Source: SVEL01 sp045125245
Lineage (GTDB): Bacteria; Bacillota; Clostridia; Lachnospirales; Lachnospiraceae
Assembly: GCA_045125245.1 (NCBI GenBank)
Contig: JBGVNF010000136.1
Coordinates: 1 to 64,000, forward strand
Length of the DNA: 64,000 nt
Direction of reading: 5' to 3'
Part shown: positions 26,964 to 36,327 of the stretch, in pieces
Layout: each line of letters starts with the position of its first letter
Position numbering within the stretch: the first letter of the stretch is position 1
The notes under the pieces: generated by a model
What the model saw: the letters and a program-made list of their open reading frames with translations, nothing else
Databases searched by the model: none
Told to the model about the DNA's origin: nothing
Translations under genes and position numbers: made by a program

Positions 26964-28598
26964 ATGCCAGTAATGGAATATTTAGAAAGAAATGCAAAAC
27001 TCTACCCAGATGAGGTGGCTTTAGTAGAGCTTAACCCTGATGAACAGGACAATAGAAGAACTACTTGGAAGGAATATGAACTTATTGAGTCGGATAGATT
27101 TACACCTTATCGTAGAGAAATAACATGGAGCGTATTTAACGAAAAGGCAAATAGATTTGCGAATATGCTTATGGGAAGAGGAATAAAGAAAGGTGATAAG
27201 GTAGCTATTTTAATGTACAACTGTTTGGAATGGCTTCCTATTTATTTTGGTGTATTAAAAGCAGGTGCTATAGCAGTACCTTTTAACTTCCGTTATGATG
27301 CAGAGGAGATACTCTACTGTGTGGAATTGGCAGAAGTAGATATGGTAGTATTTGGACCAGCATTTATTGGACGTATAGAGGCTAATGCTGAAAAGCTTAG
27401 CAAGGGAAGACTTCTTATATATGTAGGTGATAATTGCCCAAGCTTTGCAGAGAGCTATCATGAATTGGTTGCGGATTGTTCAAGTAAAAATCCAGAGCTT
27501 GATATTACAGAAGAGGATTTTGGTGCTATATATTTTTCTTCGGGAACAACAGGATTCCCTAAGGCGATTTTACATAAGCATTTAAGCCTTACTCAGGCTG
27601 CGGAAATGGAGCAAAAACATCACGAAACAGGAAGAGAAGATACATTCCTTTGTATACCTCCACTTTATCATACTGGTGCGAAATTCCATTGGATGGGAAG
27701 CCTCGTAGCAGGAAGTAAGGCGGTTCTTCTTAAAGGTACAAGACCAGAAACAATTATTGAAACTGTATCAAAGGAAAAATGTACAATCGTATGGTTACTT
27801 GTGCCATGGGCTCAGGATATATTGGATGCATTGGACAGAGGAGATATGAAGCTTGAAGATTATGAACTGGCTCAGTGGAGACTTATGCATATTGGTGCAC
27901 AGCCAGTTCCACCTTCGCTTATTAAGCGTTGGAAGGCATATTTCCCAGACCATGACTATGATACAAACTACGGTTTATCAGAGTCTACAGGTCCAGGCTG
28001 TGTTCATCTTGGTATGGGCAATATACATAAGGTTGGTGCTATCGGTGTACCGGGCTACAGATGGAAGTGTAAGATTGTAGACGAGGCAGGTGTTGAAGTG
28101 CCAGATGGTGAAGTGGGAGAACTCTGTGTATTCGGACCTGGTGTTATGACATGTTATTATAACAATCCTGAAGCTACAGCGGAGACTATCAAGGATGGCT
28201 GGCTGTTTACAGGTGATATGGCTCGTCTTGATGAGGATGGATTTATCTTCCTTGTAGATAGAAAGAAGGATGTAATCGTAAGTGGTGGTGAAAATATTTA
28301 TCCAGTACAGATAGAAGATTTCATCCGCAAATTTGATAAGGTAAAGGATGTAGCTGTTATCGGTCTTTCGGATAGAAGACTTGGTGAGAAAACAGCTGCT
28401 ATCATAGAGATAAAGGACGGCATGGAATGTAGCGAGCAGGAGATAGAAGAATTCTGTCTTGAACTTCCAAGATATAAGCGTCCAAAGGAGATCATCTTTG
28501 CTGAAATTCCTAGAAATGCAACAGGAAAGATTGAAAAGCCTAGACTTAGAAAAATGTATGGCGCAGATAATCTTGTTGCTAAGGAAAATATGGCTTAA
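26964..28598 (+). CDS. AMP-forming acyl-CoA synthetase
   Basis: 544 aa from the ATG at 26964, which has GGAAGGAA at 26947-26954; the in-frame upstream start (26940) has no site. Adenylating-enzyme motifs are complete: P-loop YFSSGTTGFPKAI, YGLSESTG, TGDMARLDEDGF and the catalytic Lys in NATGKIEKPR. It activates a carboxylic acid as acyl-AMP and then acyl-CoA in the cytoplasm. The family is fatty-acid/benzoate/propionyl-CoA-ligase-like. The acid is not evident and no fatty-acid genes are adjacent. The next gene, an O-antigen-ligase-like protein 30 bp on, may be in the same transcript. Confidence 0.85.
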   Translation: MPVMEYLERNAKLYPDEVALVELNPDEQDNRRTTWKEYELIESDRFTPYRREITWSVFNEKANRFANMLMGRGIKKGDKVAILMYNCLEWLPIYFGVLKAGAIAVPFNFRYDAEEILYCVELAEVDMVVFGPAFIGRIEANAEKLSKGRLLIYVGDNCPSFAESYHELVADCSSKNPELDITEEDFGAIYFSSGTTGFPKAILHKHLSLTQAAEMEQKHHETGREDTFLCIPPLYHTGAKFHWMGSLVAGSKAVLLKGTRPETIIETVSKEKCTIVWLLVPWAQDILDALDRGDMKLEDYELAQWRLMHIGAQPVPPSLIKRWKAYFPDHDYDTNYGLSESTGPGCVHLGMGNIHKVGAIGVPGYRWKCKIVDEAGVEVPDGEVGELCVFGPGVMTCYYNNPEATAETIKDGWLFTGDMARLDEDGFIFLVDRKKDVIVSGGENIYPVQIEDFIRKFDKVKDVAVIGLSDRRLGEKTAAIIEIKDGMECSEQEIEEFCLELPRYKRPKEIIFAEIPRNATGKIEKPRLRKMYGADNLVAKENMA

Positions 28599-28628
28599 AA
28601 TACTATTAAAGAGGAAATTAGGAGTTTT

Positions 28629-29948
28629 ATGAAAACAAAAGGATTGCTTGATAAATTAATCTCAGAAAAGGTTATGGAGATATACATAATAGCTGCGATA
28701 GTGGGGATTCCGTCATTTGCATTGATGACGGAGACCTTTGGCAGACCGTTTATAACTCAGCCGTATGTGGTGAGTGCGCTGGGATATGTGGGAATTATTC
28801 TTGGTATATGTTCTATTTATAAGCGCAAGGATAATTTGTATGTAACAGATTATCTTTATATTGCTTTGTTTTGCCTTGCGTCCTTGTCGTTGGCTTTTTC
28901 TAAGGATTTATCGGAAACTCTAGGGGGATTTGCGTATGAGGAGTTTTATTCGCATTTTTTAGCATATTTTAGCTTGATGTTTGCTGCTACAACAATTAAC
29001 GATGAAAATAGAAGAAAACGAATTCTTATTTCGTTTTTTGCAGTGGTTGTGGGGCATTCTCTTGTAGCTGTTTTTCAAACTATGGATATATGCATTAGTC
29101 CATGCTATCTTAAATTAGATATATATAAGGTTGGAGAAGATATCTGTTGGGGTCTTACGCAGCATCCTAATTGGTATGGTGGACTTAGCACATTGTTTTG
29201 TGCTTGTAGTGCAGGACTCTTTCTGTTTACAGAGAATAAAAGATGGAGAAATATGTTTTTTTGCATAAATATGGTGAGTTTCTATACGCTTCTGTCGGCA
29301 GAAGCACGCTTGGCGTGGGTTGGAACGATATCGTATCTTGTGTTTTATGCAATATCTATAGGGATTACAAAAGAAAAAAGATTATGGAAGCGTTATTTTG
29401 TCATGATTGCAGGCATGATCGTGGTTATTTTGTTTACGATGCTTGTGTGTGGTCGAATTGTAGAGAGATTGTTTAAGACTTCTGCTGAATTGAAATCTAC
29501 TAATGTAGAAGGCTTAGGATCTGGAAGAGTATATATATGGAGATTTGCTTTGGAATCAGTTCCAGATAACTGGATGTTTGGTGTTGGACTTGATAATTTA
29601 AAATATGCATTTACTTCTAATCCAAGATTTGTTGATGGAATGTGGCTTAACGAGAAGGCACACAATGAGTATATTCATTATCTTGCTACTCAGGGCGTAT
29701 TCCAATTTATAACATATATGACTCTTCTCGTTTATGCGGTGGTAAGAGGTGTAAAGACGGTATTACACACAGAAGATAAGAGTAATAAATATATGACTTG
29801 GATTTTTCTTGGAATGTTTGCGGCGTATTCTACACAGGCGATGTTTAATAGTAGTGTTATAAATATTGCGCCTTATTTTTGGATTACCATAGGTATGTGT
29901 GTTCCATATAAAAATCAAAAGTTGAAAATAAAAACTAATACAAATTAG
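28629..29948 (+). CDS. O-antigen ligase-like membrane protein
   Basis: 439 aa, strongly hydrophobic with about ten membrane segments. A Wzy_C-type region near 310-400 holds GLGSGRVYIWRFALESVPDNW and the diagnostic AHNEYIHYLATQGVFQF, with the extracytoplasmic loop between two helices. Members ligate or polymerise surface glycans or act on related carrier-linked sugars. The UDP-galactopyranose mutase gene 2.3 kb downstream suggests a galactofuranose-containing glycan, but no glycosyltransferase cluster is present to prove it. Confidence 0.8.
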   Translation: MKTKGLLDKLISEKVMEIYIIAAIVGIPSFALMTETFGRPFITQPYVVSALGYVGIILGICSIYKRKDNLYVTDYLYIALFCLASLSLAFSKDLSETLGGFAYEEFYSHFLAYFSLMFAATTINDENRRKRILISFFAVVVGHSLVAVFQTMDICISPCYLKLDIYKVGEDICWGLTQHPNWYGGLSTLFCACSAGLFLFTENKRWRNMFFCINMVSFYTLLSAEARLAWVGTISYLVFYAISIGITKEKRLWKRYFVMIAGMIVVILFTMLVCGRIVERLFKTSAELKSTNVEGLGSGRVYIWRFALESVPDNWMFGVGLDNLKYAFTSNPRFVDGMWLNEKAHNEYIHYLATQGVFQFITYMTLLVYAVVRGVKTVLHTEDKSNKYMTWIFLGMFAAYSTQAMFNSSVINIAPYFWITIGMCVPYKNQKLKIKTNTN

Positions 29949-29971
29949 TTTCGAAAAATAGTTTTCTTTTA

Positions 29972-30000
29972 TTGCTAAAAAAATGAAAATATGTTATCAT
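29972..30000 (+). promoter_or_regulatory. Promoter of the chemoreceptor gene
   Basis: TTGCTA (29972-29977) and TATCAT (29995-30000) are spaced by 17 bp in very AT-rich DNA, about 55 bp before the start codon, which has AAGGAG upstream. Confidence 0.5.
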
Positions 30001-30053
30001 AGATATAAGTTGTATACGTATTGTGAAAAATTAACATATAAAGGAGACCGTGT

Positions 30054-32159
30054 ATGAATTTAAGAGAGAAACTAAAGAATTTAAAGGTTGGGGAAAAACT
30101 AAAAAAGTCTTATAATACTATAATCGTAGCGGTTATAGTTATGGGTGTGACTGCTCTTATCGGTATGATTCTTATTAATTTAAGAGTTAAGTCTTTTAAA
30201 GATGAAGCATTTACTAATATGCAGATTCAGTTAGAGATTAAAGCTGAGATTCAAGAAATAGCTAAAGATGTATTGTGGTGTACAGCTACAGAAGATAAGG
30301 CAACTGTAACAGAAAAGATAGCTGAAACTGACGAGATTATGAAGCGTATTACAGATGGTGCTGAAAAGCTTGCGGAAAGTTTTGATGACGAAGCACTCAC
30401 TAAAAAGCTTAATTATGCCATCAAGGATATGAAGATAGCTCAGTTGGAGGTAGTTGCCAAGGCTAGAGCTGGTCATAATAGAGAAGCCTTTGAATATCTT
30501 GAGAAAAATTATGCAAAGGCGAATCAGGAAGCTATAAATGTGCTTAATACTATCGGGGAGCTTGCAGAGGAACAGGCAAATTCAGCATATTTATTTACTA
30601 TGATTCTTGGAATTGTAACTACAGTTATAGTTCTTGTGGTAGGATTAGGTACAGTATATATTTCACTTCAGTATTCTAAGGTTATCACAGATATGATAGT
30701 TACACCTATCGAAGAGATTCGTAAGGCGGCGCGTAAACTTAGAAAGGGACGCTTGGATGCCATCATAGAATATTCTAGTGAAGATGAATTGGGAGCATTG
30801 GCTGATGACTTTAGAGAAGCTTGTGTTCAGATGAGAGATGTAGTAGAAGATGCTGGTTACATGCTTAAAGAGATGGCAGCAGGTAACTTTAATGTAGATA
30901 CACAGGCAGAAGAGAGCTATGTGGGTGAATTTAAGCTTATATTAAAGAGTGTAAGAAAGCTTAACTGTGAATTGGATATGACACTTCGTCAGATTAATGA
31001 GGCTGCTGCACAGGTTACTATGGGTGCGGAACAGTTATCACATAGCGCACAGGCTCTCGCAGATGGTGCGACAGATCAGGCTGGAGCAGTTGAAGAGCTA
31101 ACAGCTACTATAGAGAATGTTTCGAATATTGCAGATGAAAGTGCTGATAATGCAGTAGAAGCTGCAGGCAGCAGTAAAGAATCAGCAGAGGGAGCTGTTA
31201 AGAGTCGTCATGATATGGATGAACTTATCGCTGCTATGAGCAGAATTACAGCTACATCAAAAGAAATTGAAAAGATTATAGGGACTATTGAAGAGATTGC
31301 ATCTCAGACAAACCTTCTTTCTCTTAATGCGTCAATTGAGGCAGCTAGAGCGGGTGAGGCAGGACGAGGCTTCGCAGTAGTAGCACAGCAGGTAGGTAAG
31401 CTTGCTATGGATAGTGCAGAATCGGCTGTACTTACAAGAAATCTTGTAAGTAAATCTCTTGAAGAAATCTCTAATGGTAATGATATAGCTCAGAGAACTA
31501 TGGAAGCTATAGCAGATGTACTTGAGAGTATGGGACAGTTTGCTATGATGGCTGCAAGCTCAGCAGATGCATCTAAGACTCAGGCATATATGCTTGGTGA
31601 AGTACATACAGGTATTGAACAGATTTCTGTGGTAGTAGAGAATAACTCGGCTTCGGCTGAGGAGACATCAGCTATCAGTGAAGAGCTTTCAGCACAGGCT
31701 GAATCGCTTAAGGGTATGGTTGAAGCATTTGAATTAAGAAAAGTGCCTGTAGATTACGAAGAGTATGGATACAGTGAAGATGATTCAGATTTGTATGAGC
31801 CGGATGACGAAGATGATGAAGATTTGGATGATGTAGAAGCAACAGAGGATTCGGATGAAAAGTCTGATAAAGAGTCAGATGAGGACACTGATGAGGAATT
31901 GGATGAGGTTTCTGAAGAAGATTCAGAAGAAGACTTTGAAGATGAGACTCAAACAGCCGATATGGATGATGAAACAGCTAGTGATGCTGAAATCGATGAA
32001 GAAAAAGAGACTGACATAGAGTATGATCAGGAAGTGCTCCCAGAAGAATCAGAGAATTCTTTTGAAGATGATGTGGAACCTGAGTTATCTATAGGTTCAG
32101 AAGATAATGATTTTGACATTTGGTCAAATAGCGATTCTACCGATGAAGAAGAAAAATAA
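30054..32159 (+). CDS. Methyl-accepting chemotaxis protein with acidic tail
   Basis: 701 aa. A membrane segment at about 22-46, a four-helix-type ligand-binding region (about 47-175), a second membrane segment (about 178-205) and HAMP (about 206-265) lead into the signalling hairpin with the conserved tip EIASQTNLLSLNASIEAARAGEAGRGFAVVA. The receptor would sense an extracellular cue and control CheA. After the signalling domain there are about 130 residues that are almost all Asp/Glu/Ser (for example EPDDEDDEDLDD), a disordered highly negative tail unlike standard receptors, which usually end in a short CheR/CheB tether. Pentapeptide-like end DEEEK is not a known NWETF tether. No che or flagellar genes occur in the window, so output through type IV pili is possible. 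Confidence 0.9.
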   Translation: MNLREKLKNLKVGEKLKKSYNTIIVAVIVMGVTALIGMILINLRVKSFKDEAFTNMQIQLEIKAEIQEIAKDVLWCTATEDKATVTEKIAETDEIMKRITDGAEKLAESFDDEALTKKLNYAIKDMKIAQLEVVAKARAGHNREAFEYLEKNYAKANQEAINVLNTIGELAEEQANSAYLFTMILGIVTTVIVLVVGLGTVYISLQYSKVITDMIVTPIEEIRKAARKLRKGRLDAIIEYSSEDELGALADDFREACVQMRDVVEDAGYMLKEMAAGNFNVDTQAEESYVGEFKLILKSVRKLNCELDMTLRQINEAAAQVTMGAEQLSHSAQALADGATDQAGAVEELTATIENVSNIADESADNAVEAAGSSKESAEGAVKSRHDMDELIAAMSRITATSKEIEKIIGTIEEIASQTNLLSLNASIEAARAGEAGRGFAVVAQQVGKLAMDSAESAVLTRNLVSKSLEEISNGNDIAQRTMEAIADVLESMGQFAMMAASSADASKTQAYMLGEVHTGIEQISVVVENNSASAEETSAISEELSAQAESLKGMVEAFELRKVPVDYEEYGYSEDDSDLYEPDDEDDEDLDDVEATEDSDEKSDKESDEDTDEELDEVSEEDSEEDFEDETQTADMDDETASDAEIDEEKETDIEYDQEVLPEESENSFEDDVEPELSIGSEDNDFDIWSNSDSTDEEEK

Positions 32160-32196
32160 TATACAATAATCAGTATGAAATAAGCAAAGAGATTGT

Positions 32197-32227
32197 GCAC
32201 CTTCGATAAAATCGAAGGTGCTTTTTT
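32197..32227 (+). terminator. Terminator of the chemoreceptor gene
   Basis: A perfect 11-bp stem (GCACCTTCGAT and its complement), 3-nt loop and six T. Confidence 0.93.
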
Positions 32228-32305
32228 GTGAATAATATTTAGTGACATCTTGTTAAAGTGGTGGTAAGATTATACGCGTTGAAAAAGGATAAAAGGAGAA
32301 TGGCA

Positions 32306-33406
32306 ATGTATGATTATTTAGTAGTTGGCGCGGGGCTTTATGGTGCCGTGTTTGCTCGACAGGCGAAAGATAGTGGAAAATCTGTGCTGGTTATTGAGAA
32401 ACGTTCTCATATAGCAGGAAATATTTATACAGAAGAGATAGAAGGTATAAATGTTCATAAGTACGGTGCGCATATTTTTCATACTAACAATAAAGAAGTG
32501 TGGGATTACGTAAATAGATTTGCTACATTTAATCGATATACAAATTCTCCGGTTGCAAATTATAAGGGTGAGATATATTCACTTCCTTTTAATATGTATA
32601 CCTTTAATAAGATGTGGGGAGTCGTGACCCCGAAGGAAGCAGCTCTAAAAATTGAAGAACAGGTGAAGGCTGCAGGGATAAAAGAACCTAGGAATCTAGA
32701 AGAACAAGCTATAAGCTTAGTGGGAACTGATATATATGAGAAATTGATAAAAGGATATACCCAGAAGCAATGGGGCAGAGCATGTGATGAGTTACCTTCA
32801 TTTATCATAAAGAGACTTCCAGTGAGATTGACTTATGATAATAATTATTTTACTGCGTTATATCAGGGTATTCCTATTGGCGGATATACGAAGCTTGTGG
32901 AAAATATGTTAGAGGGTATCAAAGTGAGACTTGATACAGATTATCTTGCAAATAGGGAAGAATATGAAAAGATAGCAAGAAAAGTTGTGTATACAGGACC
33001 GATAGATGCCTATTATGATTACGTATATGGAAATCTTGAGTATAGATCTGTTAAATTTGAGACAGAGGTGTTAGATGAGAGTAATTATCAGGGAAATGCT
33101 GTAGTGAATTATACAGACAGTGAGACACCGTATACTAGAGTTATAGAACATAAATGGTTCGAATTTGGAAATCAGGAAAAGACTGTAATAAGTAGGGAAT
33201 ACAGTGCTGAATGGAAGCTGGGGGATGAACCATATTACCCAGTTAATGATGAAAAGAATGGAAACCTTTATGAAAGATATAGGGAGCTTTCAATGAAGGA
33301 AGAAAAGGTGATATTTGGCGGAAGATTGGGCGAGTACAAGTATTACGATATGGACGCAGTGATAGAAAAAGCGTTGAAGATGACAAATAAATGGATTAAA
33401 ATGTGA
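32306..33406 (+). CDS. glf: UDP-galactopyranose mutase
   Basis: 366 aa from the ATG at 32306, the only start well spaced from AGGAG (32294-32298); the frame stays open upstream, and the family begins at YDYLVVGAGLYG. The N-terminal FAD-binding dinucleotide motif VGAGLYGAVFA, then KYGAHIFHTNNKEVWDYV, YTQKQWGR and YDNNYFTALYQGIPIGGYT are characteristic of Glf. The flavoenzyme converts UDP-galactopyranose to UDP-galactofuranose for surface glycans. The gene stands alone between two terminated or promoted units. Glycan assembly partners are not adjacent, apart from the O-antigen-ligase-like gene two genes upstream. Confidence 0.95.
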   Translation: MYDYLVVGAGLYGAVFARQAKDSGKSVLVIEKRSHIAGNIYTEEIEGINVHKYGAHIFHTNNKEVWDYVNRFATFNRYTNSPVANYKGEIYSLPFNMYTFNKMWGVVTPKEAALKIEEQVKAAGIKEPRNLEEQAISLVGTDIYEKLIKGYTQKQWGRACDELPSFIIKRLPVRLTYDNNYFTALYQGIPIGGYTKLVENMLEGIKVRLDTDYLANREEYEKIARKVVYTGPIDAYYDYVYGNLEYRSVKFETEVLDESNYQGNAVVNYTDSETPYTRVIEHKWFEFGNQEKTVISREYSAEWKLGDEPYYPVNDEKNGNLYERYRELSMKEEKVIFGGRLGEYKYYDMDAVIEKALKMTNKWIKM

Positions 33407-33413
33407 AAATTCC

Positions 33414-33442
33414 TTGAATTCGTGTTAATAAAGTGGTAGAAT
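33414..33442 (+). promoter_or_regulatory. Promoter of the type IV pilus operon
   Basis: TTGAAT (33414-33419) and TAGAAT (33437-33442) are exactly 17 bp apart, giving a leader of about 70 nt before pilB. Confidence 0.6.
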
Positions 33443-33521
33443 TAAAGGAAATAGTAAGAGCAGTAGAAGCTTTATGTTAGTAGATTAGTAAAATCGCATA
33501 TGGAAGATAGGAGTTAGGAAG

Positions 33522-35234
33522 ATGGCAGGATTTAGACAGAGAGTCAGAATTGGTGACATGCTTGTTCAGGCAGGACTTATCACAGAAGAACAGCTTAGTT
33601 TAGCATTGGAGGAACAGAAGAAGAAACCGAAGGGAACACGTATAGGTCAGACTATCGTAGATATGGGATATATATCAGAGCTTGATATGACCCTTGAGTT
33701 ACAGAAGCATATAGATGTAGACTTTATAGATTTAAGAAAAGTAGAAATTGATGAGAGTGCCCTTCATGTATTGACAGAGGCAGATTGTAGAAAATACAAC
33801 CTTATACCATTTGCATTTAAGGATGTTATGACTTTAAGTGTAGCTATGGAGGATCCACAGGATTTCGATATAATTGATGATATATCTATCATTACAGGTT
33901 TGCAGATAGAACCATATATCGCTATGGCGTCACAGATTAATGAGAATCTTGATAAGATATATGGAAAGCAGCAGGCGGATGCTATCGCGGAGCAGTTCTT
34001 AAAAGAGCAGGAAGATGCTTTGGGCGTTGCTGGTGATAGTGATGATGATGCGAGAAAAGATGATGTAGAGAATTCGCCTATCGTAATACTTGTTAGAAAC
34101 ATTATCGAGCAGGCAGTTAGACAGAGAGCCAGTGATATACATATCGAGCCATTTGAGACGAATGTAAGGGTTAGATACCGTATAGATGGTGTACTTAGAG
34201 AGATAAATACATATGACAAGGCCTTATTCCAGGCCATTATAGCCAGAATTAAGATTATATCTGGCATGGATATTTCAGAGAAAAGAAAACCACAGGATGG
34301 TCGTATCACTATAGATGTAGATTATAAAGAATACGATATCCGTGTATCTAATCTTCCTACAGTATATGGCGAGAAGGTCGTTATGAGACTTGCATCTAAG
34401 GAAGGGTTCAATAGAGCGAAGAGCGAGCTTGGACTTAGACCAGAAGATTTAGAGAAGTTTGATTCGATTCTTAAGAATCCTAACGGAATTATCCTTGTTA
34501 CTGGACCTACAGGTAGTGGTAAATCTACTACACTTTACACAGCGTTATCAGAGCTTAGTACAGAAGAAGTTAACGTTATCACAGTAGAAGATCCAGTAGA
34601 AGCAAATGTAAATGGTGTAAACCAGGTACAGGTTAATAATAAGGCGGATATGACATTTGCCAATGCCCTTCGTTCAATTCTTCGTCAGGACCCTGATATT
34701 ATCATGATCGGAGAAATTCGAGATGGTGAGACTGCGGAAATTGCAGTTAGAGCATCTATCACAGGTCACCTTGTAGTAAGTACACTTCATACAAATAGTA
34801 CAGCAGCTACCGTTGGACGTCTTATAGATATGGGTATAGAGCCATATATGCTCGGTGATTCTTTGGTAGGTATTATCGCGCAGCGTCTCGTTAGAAGACT
34901 TTGCGAGTGTAAGAAAGCAAGACCAGCTACTGCGGATGAGAAGAGAGTTCTTGGTCTTCCAGCTACTGCAGAGCAGACAGTATATGATCCAGTGGGATGT
35001 CAGGTATGTAATAACCTTGGATACAAGGGACGTATCGGTATATATGAAATAATGACGATTAATCAAAAGATTAGAAACCTTATAGCGGAGCGAGCTACTG
35101 CTGATAGGATAAAAGCAGCAGCAGAAGAGGACGGAATGAGCTCCCTTAGAGCATCAGCGGCTAAATATGTATGTGAGGGTGTCACATCAGTAGCAGAACT
35201 TATGAAGGTTACATATAGTGCAGATGAATCGTAG
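33522..35234 (+). CDS. pilB: Type IV pilus extension ATPase PilB
   Basis: 570 aa. The N-terminal MshE_N/T2SSE_N-like domain (1-150) is followed by the secretion ATPase core: Walker A GPTGSGKST from residue 328, Asp box, Walker B (DIIMIGEIRDGETAE) and His box (TGHLVVSTLHTN). A C-terminal zinc motif (CEC ... CQVC) near 465-500 is typical of PilB/GspE. The hexamer powers pilin polymerisation at the inner face of the membrane. It is the first gene of a 12-gene pilus locus. The N-terminal domain of the MshE type binds cyclic di-GMP in some bacteria; I cannot verify the RLGxxL-type motifs here. Confidence 0.95.
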   Translation: MAGFRQRVRIGDMLVQAGLITEEQLSLALEEQKKKPKGTRIGQTIVDMGYISELDMTLELQKHIDVDFIDLRKVEIDESALHVLTEADCRKYNLIPFAFKDVMTLSVAMEDPQDFDIIDDISIITGLQIEPYIAMASQINENLDKIYGKQQADAIAEQFLKEQEDALGVAGDSDDDARKDDVENSPIVILVRNIIEQAVRQRASDIHIEPFETNVRVRYRIDGVLREINTYDKALFQAIIARIKIISGMDISEKRKPQDGRITIDVDYKEYDIRVSNLPTVYGEKVVMRLASKEGFNRAKSELGLRPEDLEKFDSILKNPNGIILVTGPTGSGKSTTLYTALSELSTEEVNVITVEDPVEANVNGVNQVQVNNKADMTFANALRSILRQDPDIIMIGEIRDGETAEIAVRASITGHLVVSTLHTNSTAATVGRLIDMGIEPYMLGDSLVGIIAQRLVRRLCECKKARPATADEKRVLGLPATAEQTVYDPVGCQVCNNLGYKGRIGIYEIMTINQKIRNLIAERATADRIKAAAEEDGMSSLRASAAKYVCEGVTSVAELMKVTYSADES

Positions 35235-35248
35235 ACAGGAGAAGAGTT

Positions 35249-36313
35249 ATGATTACAATGGAAGAGCTTTTAACAGCGGCAAAAGAGTATGACGCATCTG
35301 ACGTACATATTTCAGTAGGTGTACCACCTAAGATGCGTGTGAATGGTGTATTGATGGATATGAATTATCCGAAACTTTTTCCAGAGGATACCAGTGCAAT
35401 AATTACTCCTACATTATCGGAGGCACAGGCTGAAGTACTTAATAGAAAGGGTGAGGTAGACTACTCTTATTCTATATCGAAAGAAGGTAGATACCGTGTG
35501 AATGCTTATAAGCAGAGAGGTACTATGTCGGCGGCTATTCGTCTCGTAGGAACAGTTATACCTAAGCCAAACGAGCTTGGTATACCTAAGTCAGTGGTTG
35601 ATCTTACAAATAGACAGAGAGGTCTTGTACTTGTAACAGGACCTACAGGTAGTGGTAAGTCTACTACACTTGCATCTATTCTTGATCAGGTAAATGAGAC
35701 GAGCCAGAAACATATTATCACACTTGAAGATCCTATCGAGTACCTTCACTCACATAAGAAATCTATGGTTAACCAGAGAGAAATCGGTACAGATAGTAAT
35801 TCTTATGCGACAGCGCTTAGAGCAGCGCTTCGTGAGGATCCAGATGTAATTCTCGTAGGAGAGATGAGAGACCTAGAGACAATTTCTATAGCTATCACAG
35901 CAGCAGAGACAGGTCACTTAGTATTCTCTACATTACATACAACAGGTGCAGCTAGTACAATCGACAGAGTTATCGACGTATTCCCACCACATCAGCAGCA
36001 GCAGATAAGGGTACAGCTTGCTATGGTGCTTGAATGTGTAGTATCTCAGCAACTTATTGCAAAAGATAGACAGAAGGGAAGAGTCGCAGCCTTTGAGGTA
36101 ATGCACAATACAGTAGCTATAAAGAATCTCATAAGAGAGAATAAGACATACCAGATTAATTCTATGATGCAGACAAGTAAGAAGATAGGTATGCAGACTA
36201 TGGATGATGCCTTATATGATTTATTTATGGCAGGACAGATTAGTGCAGAATCAGCACTTAATTATGCGCAGGATCCACAGGTTATGACACGTAGATTATC
36301 TAATGGAATCTAA
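35249..36313 (+). CDS. pilT: Type IV pilus retraction ATPase PilT
   Basis: 354 aa, 14 bp after pilB. Core motifs are Walker A (GPTGSGKST), IITLEDPIEYLH, Walker B (PDVILVGEMRDLETI) and HLVFSTLHTTGAASTIDRVIDVFP, which is diagnostic of PilT. Its presence means the pilus can retract, so twitching, DNA uptake or pulling of bound substrate is possible. Confidence 0.95.
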   Translation: MITMEELLTAAKEYDASDVHISVGVPPKMRVNGVLMDMNYPKLFPEDTSAIITPTLSEAQAEVLNRKGEVDYSYSISKEGRYRVNAYKQRGTMSAAIRLVGTVIPKPNELGIPKSVVDLTNRQRGLVLVTGPTGSGKSTTLASILDQVNETSQKHIITLEDPIEYLHSHKKSMVNQREIGTDSNSYATALRAALREDPDVILVGEMRDLETISIAITAAETGHLVFSTLHTTGAASTIDRVIDVFPPHQQQQIRVQLAMVLECVVSQQLIAKDRQKGRVAAFEVMHNTVAIKNLIRENKTYQINSMMQTSKKIGMQTMDDALYDLFMAGQISAESALNYAQDPQVMTRRLSNGI

Positions 36314-36327
36314 GGAAGGGGTATCTG

